Shown here piece after piece: positions 41,514-52,305 of a stretch of DNA of 64,000 nucleotides. The position numbers were made by a program, and so were the translations under genes. A model generated the notes under the pieces. That model saw nothing but the letters and a program-made list of their open reading frames with translations. It ran no database searches and had not been told where the DNA came from. This DNA comes from Pseudomonas fluorescens (GTDB lineage: Bacteria; Pseudomonadota; Gammaproteobacteria; Pseudomonadales; Pseudomonadaceae), in assembly GCF_902497745.1 (NCBI RefSeq), contig NZ_CABVHJ010000006.1, positions 124,001 through 188,000 on the forward strand, in the 5' to 3' direction. The stretch's first letter is position 1. Each line of letters opens with the position of its first letter.

Positions 41514-42617
41514 TCAGGCGCCCACGTCGCTGAACATTGGAATGCGCCCATTGAGCGAGGGCCTGTAGTGCCAGTTCAGGCAATTCAGATCGATGCCCTT
41601 TGCGAGTATTTCCCGCACCGTAGCTCCGGCAATACTCATCGCCAACGCTTGCCCCGGACACTGATGCCGGCCACTGCCAAAACTGAAACTGCGGCGGTTC
41701 TCGCGCTGCGGCAGAAACTCCTCCGGCTGTCCGTTAAGCGCCGGATCTCGATTGGCCGAGGCCAGCAGCACCAGAATCACATCGCCCGCCTCGACACGCA
41801 CACCGGCAATCTCACAGGACGCGGCGACAAAGCGCCGGGTGTTCTGCACGGGCGGGTCGAAGCGCTGGACTTCGCTGAGCAACGCTTCGATGGCTTCGCC
41901 GCGCAAATCCGGATGCCGACGAAGCGCCAACAGCGTATTGCCGATCAGTCCGGCACAGGCTTCGAATGTCTGCGAACAGAGCCCGATCAGGTTGGCGATC
42001 AGGGTTTCTTCATCGCCGACAAAGCGCCGCTTGATCGCGTTGAGCAAGTCGCTCGCAGGTTCGGCGAGCAATTCGATAAAGTAGCCGCGCAGTTGCTCGG
42101 CCGCTGCATCCGCTGCGGCCAATTGCAGGTCATCGCTCAACGGTGACAGGCAAGCGACGAAGTCCGCCGTCAGCTCGCTGACTACCCGCGCCTGTGCTGG
42201 CGTGAATCCCAGCAGCGCCGCGACCACGCACACCGGGCCACGAAACATTGCCTTGTACACACCGTCGGCGTCCGCTGTGATCAGCCGTGCGGCGACCAAA
42301 GCATTGATCGTCTCAAGGTCCAGCGCTGCCAGCTCAGGCTCGATCGCAGAACGCGGACAGCGCTGGCGTTCACCGTCATTCATCCGCATCAGTTGGCCAA
42401 AGACTTTGCCGGCCATCCTGCCGGCAATCGCTTTGGGCACGGGCTCCTGCGCCGGACGCACCCGGCAATCAGCGTGGGCCAACACCGCACACACCGCACG
42501 GGCGCTGCTGGCGACCCACAGTTTCAGCTCGGGATGAAACGTCAGTCCACCTGCTGCGCGCAGTTCGGCGTAGTAGGGATAAGGGTCGGCATGCGTTGCG
42601 GCGCTGATCGGGTTCAT
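41514..42617 (-). CDS. Cytochrome P450
   Basis: The product has 367 residues. The heme ligand is C320 in FSFGSGRHQCPGQA and the ExxR pair is E249-R252. In the I helix the usual acid-Thr pair reads E219-Ala-Cys in SQTFEACAGLIGN, so the oxygen-activating Thr is replaced. No ferredoxin or reductase gene is adjacent. ATG at 42617 is chosen with AAGG 9 bases before. It diverges from an ArsR-like regulator across 79 bp. The natural substrate is unknown; the protein is a bit shorter than typical bacterial P450s of about 400 residues. Confidence 0.88.
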   Translation of the reverse strand: MNPISAATHADPYPYYAELRAAGGLTFHPELKLWVASSARAVCAVLAHADCRVRPAQEPVPKAIAGRMAGKVFGQLMRMNDGERQRCPRSAIEPELAALDLETINALVAARLITADADGVYKAMFRGPVCVVAALLGFTPAQARVVSELTADFVACLSPLSDDLQLAAADAAAEQLRGYFIELLAEPASDLLNAIKRRFVGDEETLIANLIGLCSQTFEACAGLIGNTLLALRRHPDLRGEAIEALLSEVQRFDPPVQNTRRFVAASCEIAGVRVEAGDVILVLLASANRDPALNGQPEEFLPQRENRRSFSFGSGRHQCPGQALAMSIAGATVREILAKGIDLNCLNWHYRPSLNGRIPMFSDVGA

Positions 42618-42696
42618 GGTTTGCATCCTTGTCGGCGGGGAAAGTGTTGCTACTATCTCCACTGCGCAACGACGACGATTCGTCCGGGAGCGAACT

Positions 42697-43455
42697 ATGC
42701 ACGCAGAACATCAAGACATCGGCGTATCGCAGGTGGCCGCCGCCATCGCCGAGCCGGCGCGGACAAAAATCCTCTGTTCGCTGATGGACGGCCACGCCCG
42801 CACCAGCACGGAGCTTGCGACGATCGCTGAAGTCAGCGCCTCGACCGCCAGTGTGCACTTGGCGAAACTCAAGGACCTGGCCCTGGTGCGCCTGCATGTG
42901 CAGGGCCGCCATCGCTATTACAGCCTCGCTGATCAGCGCGTGGCGCAGGCGCTGGAAGCGTTGATGGTGATTGGCCAGAACGCGGCGCCGACGTTCAAGG
43001 CGCATACGCCGGATCGTCTGCAATTCGCTCGCACCTGTTATGACCACATGGCCGGAACGCTGGCGGTGTTGCTGCATGACCGTTTGCTTGAGGCTGGTTG
43101 GCTGGTGCAAACCGACGAACAGGCGTATCGCTTGAGTGACAGTGGCGAGGCGTTGTTTCTCGGTTTGGGCATCGAAGTGCAGGATTTGACGACGCTGCGC
43201 CGCAAGTTTGCCTGCCCGTGTCTGGACTGGAGCATGCGCCGGCCGCATCTCGGGGGTTCGCTGGGTGCAGCGTTGTTGCAAACGGCGCTGAAGCGCAAGT
43301 GGGTGACGCAGGATCTGGACAGTCGAGCGTTGGCGTTGACGGCGCTGGGGCGTAAGGAGATCAGTGCGCGGTTTGGCGTTGAATGGCCGGTAGACGGGCA
43401 GATCAAAAGATCGCAGCCTTCGGCAGCTCCTACAGAAATCGCGTACACCCGATAA
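42697..43455 (+). CDS. ArsR-like winged-helix regulator with a repeat-encoded tail
   Basis: The product has 252 residues. The winged helix spans about 10-85: AEPARTKILCSLMDGHARTS, then ELATIAEVSASTASVHLAKL. The middle carries FACPCLDWSMRRPHLGGSLG, a conserved feature of this ArsR subgroup, with two Cys that might bind a ligand. After VEWPVDGQ the frame enters the REP element at 43401, so the last 17 residues (from IKRSQPSAAPTE) are repeat-encoded. GGGAGCGA precedes ATG at 42697. It is divergent from the P450 gene and likely controls it. Confidence 0.82.
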   Translation: MHAEHQDIGVSQVAAAIAEPARTKILCSLMDGHARTSTELATIAEVSASTASVHLAKLKDLALVRLHVQGRHRYYSLADQRVAQALEALMVIGQNAAPTFKAHTPDRLQFARTCYDHMAGTLAVLLHDRLLEAGWLVQTDEQAYRLSDSGEALFLGLGIEVQDLTTLRRKFACPCLDWSMRRPHLGGSLGAALLQTALKRKWVTQDLDSRALALTALGRKEISARFGVEWPVDGQIKRSQPSAAPTEIAYTR

Positions 43456-43511
43456 ATCTCGACCCTACCCGATCCAGGTAGGAGCTGCCGAAGGCTGCGA
43501 TCTTTTGATTT
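43401..43511. repeat. REP pair, TGTAGGAGCTGCC type, overlapping a gene end
   Basis: GATCAAAAGATCGCAGCCTT (continuing CGGCAGCTCCTACA) has its inverted copy at 43476-43511, with a loop of about 42 nt. The first arm forms coding sequence of the ArsR-like gene. Confidence 0.93.
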
Positions 43512-43571
43512 TCAGCTTCTGACCGACGAGGGGCGCATCTGCCACCTTGTATCACCGCAGACGACTCTATA

Positions 43572-43587
43572 CTGTATATGCAAACAG
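43572..43587 (+). promoter_or_regulatory. LexA box (SOS operator)
   Basis: CTGTATATGCAAACAG fits CTG-N10-CAG, the gammaproteobacterial LexA operator, with the usual TATAT centre. It lies 16 bp upstream of the radical-SAM gene start, where LexA would block transcription or early elongation. Confidence 0.75.
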
Positions 43588-43602
43588 TAAAGGGCCCGTG
43601 CC

Positions 43603-44823
43603 ATGCAAATCATCGACAAGCTGAGCATCCTCGCCGACGCCGCCAAGTATGACGCTTCCTGCGCGAGCAGTGGCGCGCCCAAGCGCAGCTCCGAAGGCAA
43701 GAGCGGGTTGGGCTCGACCGATGGCATGGGCATCTGCCACAGCTACACGCCGGACGGGCGCTGTGTGTCGTTGTTGAAGATTCTACTGACCAATTTCTGC
43801 CTTTACGATTGCCAATACTGCGTCAACCGCCGCTCCAGCGATGTTCCGCGTGCCCGTTTCACCCCCGAAGAAGTTGTGGCGCTGACCATGGATTTCTACC
43901 GGCGCAATTGCGTCAGCGGGCTGTTTCTCAGTTCCGGCATCATCCGCTCGGCGGACTACACCATGGAACAACTGGTGCGGGTGGCGAAGCTGCTGCGCGA
44001 AGAGCATGAGTTTCGCGGGTACATCCATCTCAAGACCATTCCCGAAGCCGATCCGGCATTGATTGAAGAGGCTGGCCGCTACGCCGATCGCCTGAGCGTC
44101 AACATCGAACTGCCGACCGATGCCAGCCTGCAAGTGCTGGCACCGGAGAAGGACATCGCTTCGATCAAGCAGGCGATGAACACCATCTACACCGGCGTGC
44201 AGACCGTTTTGAACGAACCGCGCTCGGCGAAGTTCGCTCCAGCCGGGCAAAGCACGCAATTGATTGTCGGCGCCGACGACACCGACGACAGCACCATCCT
44301 CCACAGCGCCCAGGCCTTGTACGGCAACTTCCGACTGCGCCGGGTCTACTATTCGGCCTTCAGCCCGATCCCCGACAGCCCGAAAAGCGTACCGCTGGCC
44401 GCGCCGCCGCTGATGCGTGAGCACCGTTTGTATCAGGCCGATTTTCTCTTGCGCAGTTATGGCTACAGCGCCGACGAGTTGCTCAAGGGGCCGGGTAATC
44501 TGGCGCTGGACATCGACCCGAAACTGGCTTGGGCTTTGCAAAATCGTGAAGTGTTCCCGCTGGATCTGAACCGTGCCGAAGCGTCTCTGATCGCGCGTAT
44601 TCCCGGTATCGGCCTGCGTACCACCGAACGTCTGGTCGAGCTGCGTCGACAGCGGCGCATTCGTTACGAAGACGTCGCGCGCATGCGCTGCGTGCTGGCC
44701 AAGGCCAAGCCGTTCATCATCACCAGCGACTACCACCCGCAGCAGGCTGAAGTCACCAGCCATTTGCTCTATCAGCAACTGCGCGACCGGCCGATGCCGC
44801 AGCAGATGGGGCTGTGGGGATGA
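43603..44823 (+). CDS. Putative DNA modification/repair radical SAM protein (TIGR03916 type)
   Basis: The product has 406 residues. The [4Fe-4S] radical-SAM motif CxxxCxxC is C66, C70 and C73 in NFCLYDCQYC. LFLSSGIIRSADYTMEQLVR and LKTIPEADPALI belong to the core barrel. The C-terminus has a helix-hairpin-helix DNA-binding motif (ARIPGIGLRTTERLVELRRQ near 330-350), unusual in radical SAM enzymes. It overlaps the next gene by 4 bp and lies behind a LexA box. This pair is known as a conserved but biochemically uncharacterised repair cassette; the lesion handled is unknown. Confidence 0.88.
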   Translation: MQIIDKLSILADAAKYDASCASSGAPKRSSEGKSGLGSTDGMGICHSYTPDGRCVSLLKILLTNFCLYDCQYCVNRRSSDVPRARFTPEEVVALTMDFYRRNCVSGLFLSSGIIRSADYTMEQLVRVAKLLREEHEFRGYIHLKTIPEADPALIEEAGRYADRLSVNIELPTDASLQVLAPEKDIASIKQAMNTIYTGVQTVLNEPRSAKFAPAGQSTQLIVGADDTDDSTILHSAQALYGNFRLRRVYYSAFSPIPDSPKSVPLAAPPLMREHRLYQADFLLRSYGYSADELLKGPGNLALDIDPKLAWALQNREVFPLDLNRAEASLIARIPGIGLRTTERLVELRRQRRIRYEDVARMRCVLAKAKPFIITSDYHPQQAEVTSHLLYQQLRDRPMPQQMGLWG

Positions 44824-45653
44824 TCAATCTCGATTGCGATGATCTGTTCGACACCTGGCGCCAGCAGGCGCGCTGGTTGCTGAGCCATGAAGTTGATCCG
44901 AGTCTGGTGAGCTGGGCCTCGGAAGGTGTCGGTGATCTGTTTGCCAATGATGAGCCGGTGCCTGAAGGGCAAGGGCCGTTTCAGGCACGTATTCCGCGAG
45001 CGTTGCTCGACACGCTGGAGCAAGCCTCGCGCTATCGCGGCGATCAACGCTGGAGCCTGCTCTATGAGGTGTTGTGGCGCGTCAGCCACGGCGACCGCAC
45101 GGCGATGATGGCCGGGGACAAACTCGGCAGTGAACTGCAGCGACGGATCAAACAAGTCAATCGCGAAGCCCATCATCTGCATGCGTTTGTGCGCTTCATC
45201 GAACGCCCTTCATCCAGCGCGGGTCCGCAATATGTGGCTTGGCATGAACCGGCCCATGACATTCTGCACAGCGCCAGCGAGCACTTCATCGGGCGCATGG
45301 GCCGCCACCGCTGGTTGATCGCCACGCCACGTGACGGGGTTTATTACGATGGCGAGCAACTGATTCATCAGCGGCAATGCCCGCTGGAATGGCAGCAACT
45401 GGCGCAGAATGTCGACGATCCTCATGGGGATCTGTGGCTGACTTATTACAGCCACATCTTTAATCCAGCGCGGTTGAACGAGAAGGTCATGCAGGGGCAT
45501 TTGCCGGCGCGGTTCTGGAAGAATCTGCCGGAAGGGGAGTTGATTCCCGGGTTGATTACGCAGGCGCGAATGGGTAAGCAGCAGAATGGGCAGGCGAGCG
45601 GGATTGCTGAGCGACTTGGTAAACGGATAACGCTGAAAAGCCCCTCACCCTAA
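44820..45653 (+). CDS. TIGR03915-type putative DNA repair protein
   Basis: The product has 277 residues. The family pattern is clear in the C-terminal half: VNREAHHLHAFVRFI, EPAHDILHSASEHFIGRMGR and PEGELIPGLITQA. The fold resembles uracil-DNA-glycosylase-like proteins by reputation of the family, but I see no standard glycosylase motif. Translation is coupled to the radical-SAM gene (ATGA). The last residues and the stop (KSPSP, then TAA) are encoded by the CCCTCACCCTAACCC repeat. Confidence 0.82.
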   Translation: MINLDCDDLFDTWRQQARWLLSHEVDPSLVSWASEGVGDLFANDEPVPEGQGPFQARIPRALLDTLEQASRYRGDQRWSLLYEVLWRVSHGDRTAMMAGDKLGSELQRRIKQVNREAHHLHAFVRFIERPSSSAGPQYVAWHEPAHDILHSASEHFIGRMGRHRWLIATPRDGVYYDGEQLIHQRQCPLEWQQLAQNVDDPHGDLWLTYYSHIFNPARLNEKVMQGHLPARFWKNLPEGELIPGLITQARMGKQQNGQASGIAERLGKRITLKSPSP

Positions 45654-45804
45654 CCCTCTCCCAGAGGGAGAGGGGACTGACCGAGGTGTTCTCGCGTACT
45701 ACACCGACCTGAAAGCTCGCGTCGAACTCAGGTTTTGAACGGCACAACGATCGGCTCCCTTTCCCCCTCGCCCCCTGGGGGAGAGGGCTGGGGTGAGGGG
45801 GAAA
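45640..45804. repeat. REP pair, CCCTCACCC type
   Basis: CCCCTCACCCTAACCCTCTC continuing CCAGAGGGAGAGG at the left; GGGGGAGAGGGCTGGGGTGA at the right, about 100 nt later. The left arm contains the stop of the preceding gene. The rest of the interval to 45845 is unremarkable. Confidence 0.92.
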
Positions 45805-45845
45805 AGATCTCCAGCCTTACACAAAAACAACCAACAACCACGATC

Positions 45846-45884
45846 AAAAAAGCCCCCCACCAATCACTCGGTAGAGGGCTTTTC
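45846..45884. terminator. Intrinsic terminator for ilvE
   Basis: AAAAAAGCCC and GGGCTTTT pair around a 20-nt loop that includes CACTCGGTAGA. T runs on the minus strand serve ilvE, whose stop is at 45904. Confidence 0.75.
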
Positions 45885-45903
45885 TACATCAGCAGCCGTC
45901 AGA

Positions 45904-46923
45904 TCAAACCTTGACGATCCAGCCCGCTGGCGCTTCGATGTCGCCGGTCTGCACGCCGGTCAGCTCTTTGTAGAGCTTCTGGGTCACAGGACCCACTTCG
46001 GTCTCGCTATGGAACACATGCAGATGGTCGTTGTAGCTGATACCACCGATCGGGGTGATCACCGCAGCCGTACCGCAAGCGCCGGCTTCTTTGAAGTCCG
46101 ACAGCTTGTCGATCAGCACGTCGCCTTCAACCACTTCCAGGCCCAGACGCGTTTTTGCCAGTTCGATCAGCGACAGGCGGGTGATGCCTGGCAGCACGGA
46201 CGGCGAGTTCGGGGTGATGAACTTGTTGTCGTGGGTGATCCCGAAGAAGTTGGCCGAACCGACTTCTTCGATCTTGGTGTGGGTCATCGGATCCAGATAG
46301 ATCGCGTCAGCGAAGTTGGCTTTCTTCGCTTTCGAGCCCGGCATCAGGCTGGCGGCGTAGTTGCCGCCGACCTTGGCTGCGCCGGTGCCTTGTGGGGCGG
46401 CGCGGTCGTAGCTGGAGATCTGGAAGTTGTGCGGGGTCAGGCCGCCCTTGAAGTAGGCGCCGACCGGAATGCAGAAGATCGAGAAGATGAACTCGGGTGC
46501 CGTGCGCACGCCAATGTTGTCACCCACGCCGATCACGAACGGGCGCAGATACAGCGCGCCGCCAGTGCCGTATGGCGGAATGAAGCGCTCGTTGGCGCGA
46601 ACCACGGCTTTGCACGCTTCGATGAACTGCTCGGTGTCGACCGTCGGCATCAGCAGACGCGCGCAGCTGCGTTGCATACGCAGGGCATTCTGGTCCGGGC
46701 GGAACAGGTTGATCGAGCCGTCCTTGCAACGATAGGCCTTCATGCCTTCGAAGCACTGCTGGCCATAGTGAAGGGCAGTCGAGCCTTCACTGATGTGCAG
46801 CACGTTATCTTCGGTCAGGGTGCCTTTGTCCCACTCGCCATCGCGAAAGTACGACAGATAGCGTTTGTCGGTCTTGATGTAATCAAAACCCAGCTTGTCC
46901 CAATTGATGCTTTCGTTACCCAT
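45904..46923 (-). CDS. ilvE: Branched-chain amino acid aminotransferase IlvE
   Basis: The product has 339 residues of the class IV PLP fold, in the longer BCAT subgroup shared with eukaryotic BCAT. The PLP Lys is K184 in GTGAAKVGGNYAAS. Other signatures are GQQCFEGMKAY and EVGSANFFGI. It interconverts Leu, Ile and Val with their 2-oxo acids. ATG at 46923 with GGGTGT before it gives the start; the frame is open 22 codons further. The bkd operon, which consumes the same oxo acids, lies next to it on the same strand but separated by a REP and independently promoted. Confidence 0.93.
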   Translation of the reverse strand: MGNESINWDKLGFDYIKTDKRYLSYFRDGEWDKGTLTEDNVLHISEGSTALHYGQQCFEGMKAYRCKDGSINLFRPDQNALRMQRSCARLLMPTVDTEQFIEACKAVVRANERFIPPYGTGGALYLRPFVIGVGDNIGVRTAPEFIFSIFCIPVGAYFKGGLTPHNFQISSYDRAAPQGTGAAKVGGNYAASLMPGSKAKKANFADAIYLDPMTHTKIEEVGSANFFGITHDNKFITPNSPSVLPGITRLSLIELAKTRLGLEVVEGDVLIDKLSDFKEAGACGTAAVITPIGGISYNDHLHVFHSETEVGPVTQKLYKELTGVQTGDIEAPAGWIVKV

Positions 46924-47067
46924 GACACCCTCTATCACTGAACAACCGTCGAAACGGTTCAAGGCTTCTGACGTTTTTTGGATGGGCACAACAATACTTC
47001 ATTCTTGAGCGGTTTCGCAGCCCGGACTATCGGATGACACACAGATAAATCGTGTTGCCCTCAAGAA

Positions 47068-47152
47068 TTCGCGAGCAGGTCGAATCGTCGCACCGTCGCT
47101 CCCACATTTGAAATGCGTTCCACCTGTGGGAGCGAGCCTGCTCGCGAAGGGG
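47068..47152. repeat. Degenerate REP pair with a 16-nt insert in one arm
   Basis: The right arm CCTGTGGGAGCGAGCCTGCT is normal. In the left arm the C of GCAGGCTCGCTCCC is replaced by TCGAATCGTCGCACCG (47080-47095). It lies between ilvE and lpdV. Confidence 0.9.
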
Positions 47153-47171
47153 CCGGTGTTGCCACCACCAT

Positions 47172-48545
47172 CTACAGGTGCAACGCATGCCCCAGAGCAC
47201 GCAACGCCGCTTCCTGTACCGCTTCACCCAAGGTCGGATGCGCATGAATGGTGCCGCCGATGTCTTCCAGCCGCGCGCCCATTTCCAGGCTTTGCGCAAA
47301 CGCTGTCGACAATTCGGAAACGCCCACGCCTACCGCTTGCCAGCCAACAATCACATGGTTATCCCGACGAGCGACCACGCGCACAAAGCCGCTTTTCGAT
47401 TCCAGCGTCATCGCCCGTCCATTGGCGGCGAACGGGAAACTGGAAACGATGCAGTCCAGACCCGCAGCTTTTGCCTCGTCCGGGGTTTTGCCGACCACCA
47501 CCAATTCCGGGTCGGTGAAGCACACGGCAGCAATCGCTGTCGGGTTGAATTCGCGGGTTTTGCCGCTGATCAACTCGGCAACCATCTCACCTTGAGCCAT
47601 GGCGCGGTGGGCCAGCATCGGCTCGCCGCTCAAGTCGCCGATGGCGTAAACGTTGCGCATGCTGGTCTGGCAGCGACTGTCGATCTTGATCGCCGAACCG
47701 TTCATATCCAGATTCAGCGCTTCGAGGTTCCAGCCTTGGGTATTCGGTTTGCGACCGACGGCGACTAGCACCTGATCGGTTTCCAGATTCAGGGTTTCGC
47801 CTTCTGGATCGCGCACCTGCAAAGTGCCGTCGAAGCCCAGCACGCTGTGCTTCAGATACAGCTTCACGCCCAGTTGCTTCAGCGCGTCATGCACCGGTTG
47901 CGTCAGTTCGGCGTCGTAGGCCGGCAGGATGCGATCCTGCGCCTCGACCACGCTCACGTCGGCGCCAAGCTTGCGATAAGCGATGCCCAGTTCCAGACCG
48001 ATGTAACCACCGCCCACCACCACCAGACGTTTCGGCACGGATGTCGGTGCCAGTGCTTCGGTGGAAGAGATGATCGGTCCGCCAATCGGCAGGATCGGCA
48101 GATTGACGCTGGTCGAACCGGTGGCCAGCACCAAGTGCTCGCACTGGATGCGCGTGTCGCCGACGTCGACGGTTTTACCATCGATGACCTTGGCCCAGCC
48201 ATTGATGACCTGAACTTTGTTCTTCTTCAGCAGTGCAGCGACGCCGGTGGTCAGGCGATCAACGATGCCGTCCTTCCACTCGACGCTTTTAGTGATATCG
48301 AGCGTCGGCGCGGCAACGCTGATGCCCAGCGCCGAATGCTGGCTGTGATGCTGCGTCTGGTGAAACTGCTCAGCCACATGAATCAGCGCTTTCGACGGAA
48401 TGCAGCCGATGTTCAGGCAGGTGCCGCCCAACGATTGACCTTCGACCAGAATGGTCGGAATGCCCAGTTGGCCGGCGCGGATCGCCGTCACATAACCGCC
48501 GGGACCGCCGCCGATAATCAGCAGCGTAGTGTTCAGAGATTGCAT
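47172..48545 (-). CDS. lpdV: Dihydrolipoyl dehydrogenase of the branched-chain complex (LpdV)
   Basis: The product has 457 residues. FAD-binding motif: [20 protein letters not shown] at 8-27; redox-active disulfide C43-C48 in [16 protein letters not shown]-binding [21 protein letters not shown]-terminal base His in [14 protein letters not shown]. It reoxidises dihydrolipoyl groups of BkdB with NAD+, as the E3 component. ATG at 48545 is 7 bp after the bkdB stop. Its place as fourth gene of bkdA1-bkdA2-bkdB-lpdV identifies it as the Val-type E3 rather than the general one. Confidence 0.93.
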   Translation of the reverse strand: MQSLNTTLLIIGGGPGGYVTAIRAGQLGIPTILVEGQSLGGTCLNIGCIPSKALIHVAEQFHQTQHHSQHSALGISVAAPTLDITKSVEWKDGIVDRLTTGVAALLKKNKVQVINGWAKVIDGKTVDVGDTRIQCEHLVLATGSTSVNLPILPIGGPIISSTEALAPTSVPKRLVVVGGGYIGLELGIAYRKLGADVSVVEAQDRILPAYDAELTQPVHDALKQLGVKLYLKHSVLGFDGTLQVRDPEGETLNLETDQVLVAVGRKPNTQGWNLEALNLDMNGSAIKIDSRCQTSMRNVYAIGDLSGEPMLAHRAMAQGEMVAELISGKTREFNPTAIAAVCFTDPELVVVGKTPDEAKAAGLDCIVSSFPFAANGRAMTLESKSGFVRVVARRDNHVIVGWQAVGVGVSELSTAFAQSLEMGARLEDIGGTIHAHPTLGEAVQEAALRALGHALHL

Positions 48546-48552
48546 GCGCGCC

Positions 48553-49824
48553 TTACTCCACAAACAAGGTGGCAGGTTGTTCGATCAAGCCGCGAATGGC
48601 CTGGATGAAGAGTGCCGCGTCCATGCCGTCGACCACGCGGTGATCGAAGGAGCTGGAGAGGTTCATCATCTTGCGGATCACCACCTGGCCTTTGACGACC
48701 ATCGGCCGTTCAACGATTTTGTTCACGCCGACGATGGCCACTTCCGGCAGGTTCAGCACTGGCGTACTGACGATGCCGCCCAGTGCACCGAGGCTGGTCA
48801 GGGTGATGGTCGAGCCGGACAATTCATCGCGGCTGGCCTTGCCATTGCGTGCGGCGTTGGCCAAACGGGAAATCTCGGCGGCGCTGTCCCACAGGCTGCG
48901 CGCCTCGGCGTGACGCACCACCGGCACCATCAGGCCGAGGTCGCTTTGCGTAGCGACGCCGACATGCACGGCGCCGAGGCGAGTAATGACCTGGGCTTCG
49001 TCGTCGTAACGGGCGTTCATCTGCGGGAAGTCGCGCAGGGCCACAACCAGAGCGCGGACGAGGAACGGTAGCAAGGTCAACTTGCCACGGCTGGCGGCGT
49101 GTTTTTCATTCAGATGTGCGCGCAGTTCTTCAATCGCGGTGACGTCGATTTCTTCGACATAGCTGAAGTGTGCGGCACGCTGGGTAGCGTCCTGCATGCG
49201 CTGGGCGATCTTGCGGCGCATGCCGATGACTTGAATCTGTTCTTCGTCGTTACGCTGGGCGTAAGCGGCGGCGACTGGAACTGAAGCGTTGGACTGACCT
49301 TGCGCCAGATAGGCTTCAAGGTCTTCGTGCAACACACGACCGGCCGGGCCGGAACCGCGCACCAAACGCAACTGAATGCCCAGATCCAGCGCATGTTTGC
49401 GCACGGCCGGCGAGGCGAGCGGACGTTCGTCTGCTTCGCGGGCAACCATCGGGCCTTGGCAAACCGCAGCAGGGCGCGGGGCGGCTGGAGCAGGTTTACT
49501 CTCAACGACTGCTTCAACTTTCGGCGCCGCAGGTGCTTCTTTTACCGGAGCAGGAGCAGCCGATTCCTTGAGGTTGCCAGCACCTTCAACCTCGATGCTG
49601 ATCAGCACACTGCCAACCGCCATCACTTCACCTGGCTGACCGCCGAGGGCAATCACTTTCCCGTGCACTGGCGACGGAATATCGACCATCGCCTTGTCGG
49701 TCATCACGTCCGCCAGCACCTGGTCTTCAACGACCAGATCGCCAACCTTGACGTGCCACTGCGACAGTTCTACTTCTGCGATGCCTTCGCCGATGTCCGG
49801 CATCTTGATAACGTGCGTGCCCAT
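48553..49824 (-). CDS. bkdB: Branched-chain keto acid dehydrogenase E2 component
   Basis: The product has 423 residues. The N-terminal lipoyl domain carries K44 in [12 protein letters not shown]; an Ala/Pro-rich linker follows (about 85-120), then the E3-binding domain ([20 protein letters not shown]) and the catalytic acyltransferase domain ending [17 protein letters not shown] with H395 and D399. It transfers the branched acyl group to CoA and scaffolds the complex. It starts directly after the bkdA2 stop. Confidence 0.95.
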   Translation of the reverse strand: MGTHVIKMPDIGEGIAEVELSQWHVKVGDLVVEDQVLADVMTDKAMVDIPSPVHGKVIALGGQPGEVMAVGSVLISIEVEGAGNLKESAAPAPVKEAPAAPKVEAVVESKPAPAAPRPAAVCQGPMVAREADERPLASPAVRKHALDLGIQLRLVRGSGPAGRVLHEDLEAYLAQGQSNASVPVAAAYAQRNDEEQIQVIGMRRKIAQRMQDATQRAAHFSYVEEIDVTAIEELRAHLNEKHAASRGKLTLLPFLVRALVVALRDFPQMNARYDDEAQVITRLGAVHVGVATQSDLGLMVPVVRHAEARSLWDSAAEISRLANAARNGKASRDELSGSTITLTSLGALGGIVSTPVLNLPEVAIVGVNKIVERPMVVKGQVVIRKMMNLSSSFDHRVVDGMDAALFIQAIRGLIEQPATLFVE

Positions 49825-50883
49825 TCAGACCTCCATAACCCGTTTCAACGCCGCGCCCACTCGGGAGGGCCCTGGGAAATACGCCCACTCCTGCGCGTGC
49901 GGGTAGGGAGTGTCCCAACCGGTGACGCGTTCGATCGGCGCTTCCAGGTGATGGAAGCAATGCTCTTGCACCAGCGACACCAGTTCGGCGCCGAAACCGC
50001 AGGTGCGCGTGGCTTCGTGAACCACCACGCAACGGCCGGTTTTCTTCACCGACTTGACGATGGTTTCCAGGTCCAGCGGCCACAGGCTGCGCAGGTCGAT
50101 GACTTCAGCATCCACGCCGGATTCTTCGGCAGCGACTTGCGACACGTAAACGGTGGTGCCGTAAGTCAGCACGGTTACGTCCTTGCCCGGGCGAGTGATC
50201 GCAGCAACGTCCAGCGGCACGGTGTAGTAACCGTCCGGGACCTGGGCTTGCGGGTGTTTCGACCACGGGGTAACCGGGCGGTCGTGGTGGCCGTCGAACG
50301 GGCCGTTGTACAGGCGTTTCGGCTCAAGGAAGATCACCGGGTCATCGTTTTCGATGGAGGCGATCAGCAGGCCTTTGGCGTCATATGGGTTGGAGGGCAT
50401 CACGGTGCGCAAGCCGCACACCTGAGTGAACATCGCCTCGATGCTCTGGCTGTGGGTCTGACCGCCATAGATGCCGCCGCCGCATGGCATGCGCAGGGTC
50501 ATCGGTGCGGTGAACTCGCCAGCCGAGCGATAACGCAGGCGCGCCGCTTCGGAAATGATCTGGTCGGACGCCGGGTAGACGTAGTCGGCGAACTGGATCT
50601 CGGCGACCGGACGCAGACCGTAGGCGCCCATGCCGACGGCCACGCCGACGATGCCGCTTTCCGAGATCGGCGCGTCGAACACCCGCGAGGTGCCGTATTT
50701 GGTCTGCAGGCCTTCGGTGCAACGGAATACGCCGCCGAAGTAGCCGACGTCCTGACCGAACACGACGACATTGTCATCACGCTCAAGCATCACATCCATG
50801 GCCGAGCGCAGGGCCTGGATCATGGTCATGGTGGTCGTGGTCATGGCGGTTTCCAACTGAATATTGTTGTTGTGATCGTTCAT
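49825..50883 (-). CDS. bkdA2: 2-oxoisovalerate dehydrogenase E1 beta subunit
   Basis: The product has 352 residues. It is a transketolase-like beta subunit: ALRSAMDVMLERDDNVVVFG, FDAPISESGIVGVAVGMGAY with the Glu that activates thiamin diphosphate, and VYPASDQIISEAARLRYRSA. The C-terminal domain has VIDLRSLWPLDLETIVKSVK and VVVHEATRTCGFGAEL. With BkdA1 it decarboxylates the 2-oxo acids of Val, Leu and Ile. It begins 1 bp after the bkdA1 stop, so translation is coupled. Confidence 0.95.
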   Translation of the reverse strand: MNDHNNNIQLETAMTTTTMTMIQALRSAMDVMLERDDNVVVFGQDVGYFGGVFRCTEGLQTKYGTSRVFDAPISESGIVGVAVGMGAYGLRPVAEIQFADYVYPASDQIISEAARLRYRSAGEFTAPMTLRMPCGGGIYGGQTHSQSIEAMFTQVCGLRTVMPSNPYDAKGLLIASIENDDPVIFLEPKRLYNGPFDGHHDRPVTPWSKHPQAQVPDGYYTVPLDVAAITRPGKDVTVLTYGTTVYVSQVAAEESGVDAEVIDLRSLWPLDLETIVKSVKKTGRCVVVHEATRTCGFGAELVSLVQEHCFHHLEAPIERVTGWDTPYPHAQEWAYFPGPSRVGAALKRVMEV

Positions 50884-50884
50884 G

Positions 50885-52305
<1,421 letters not shown>

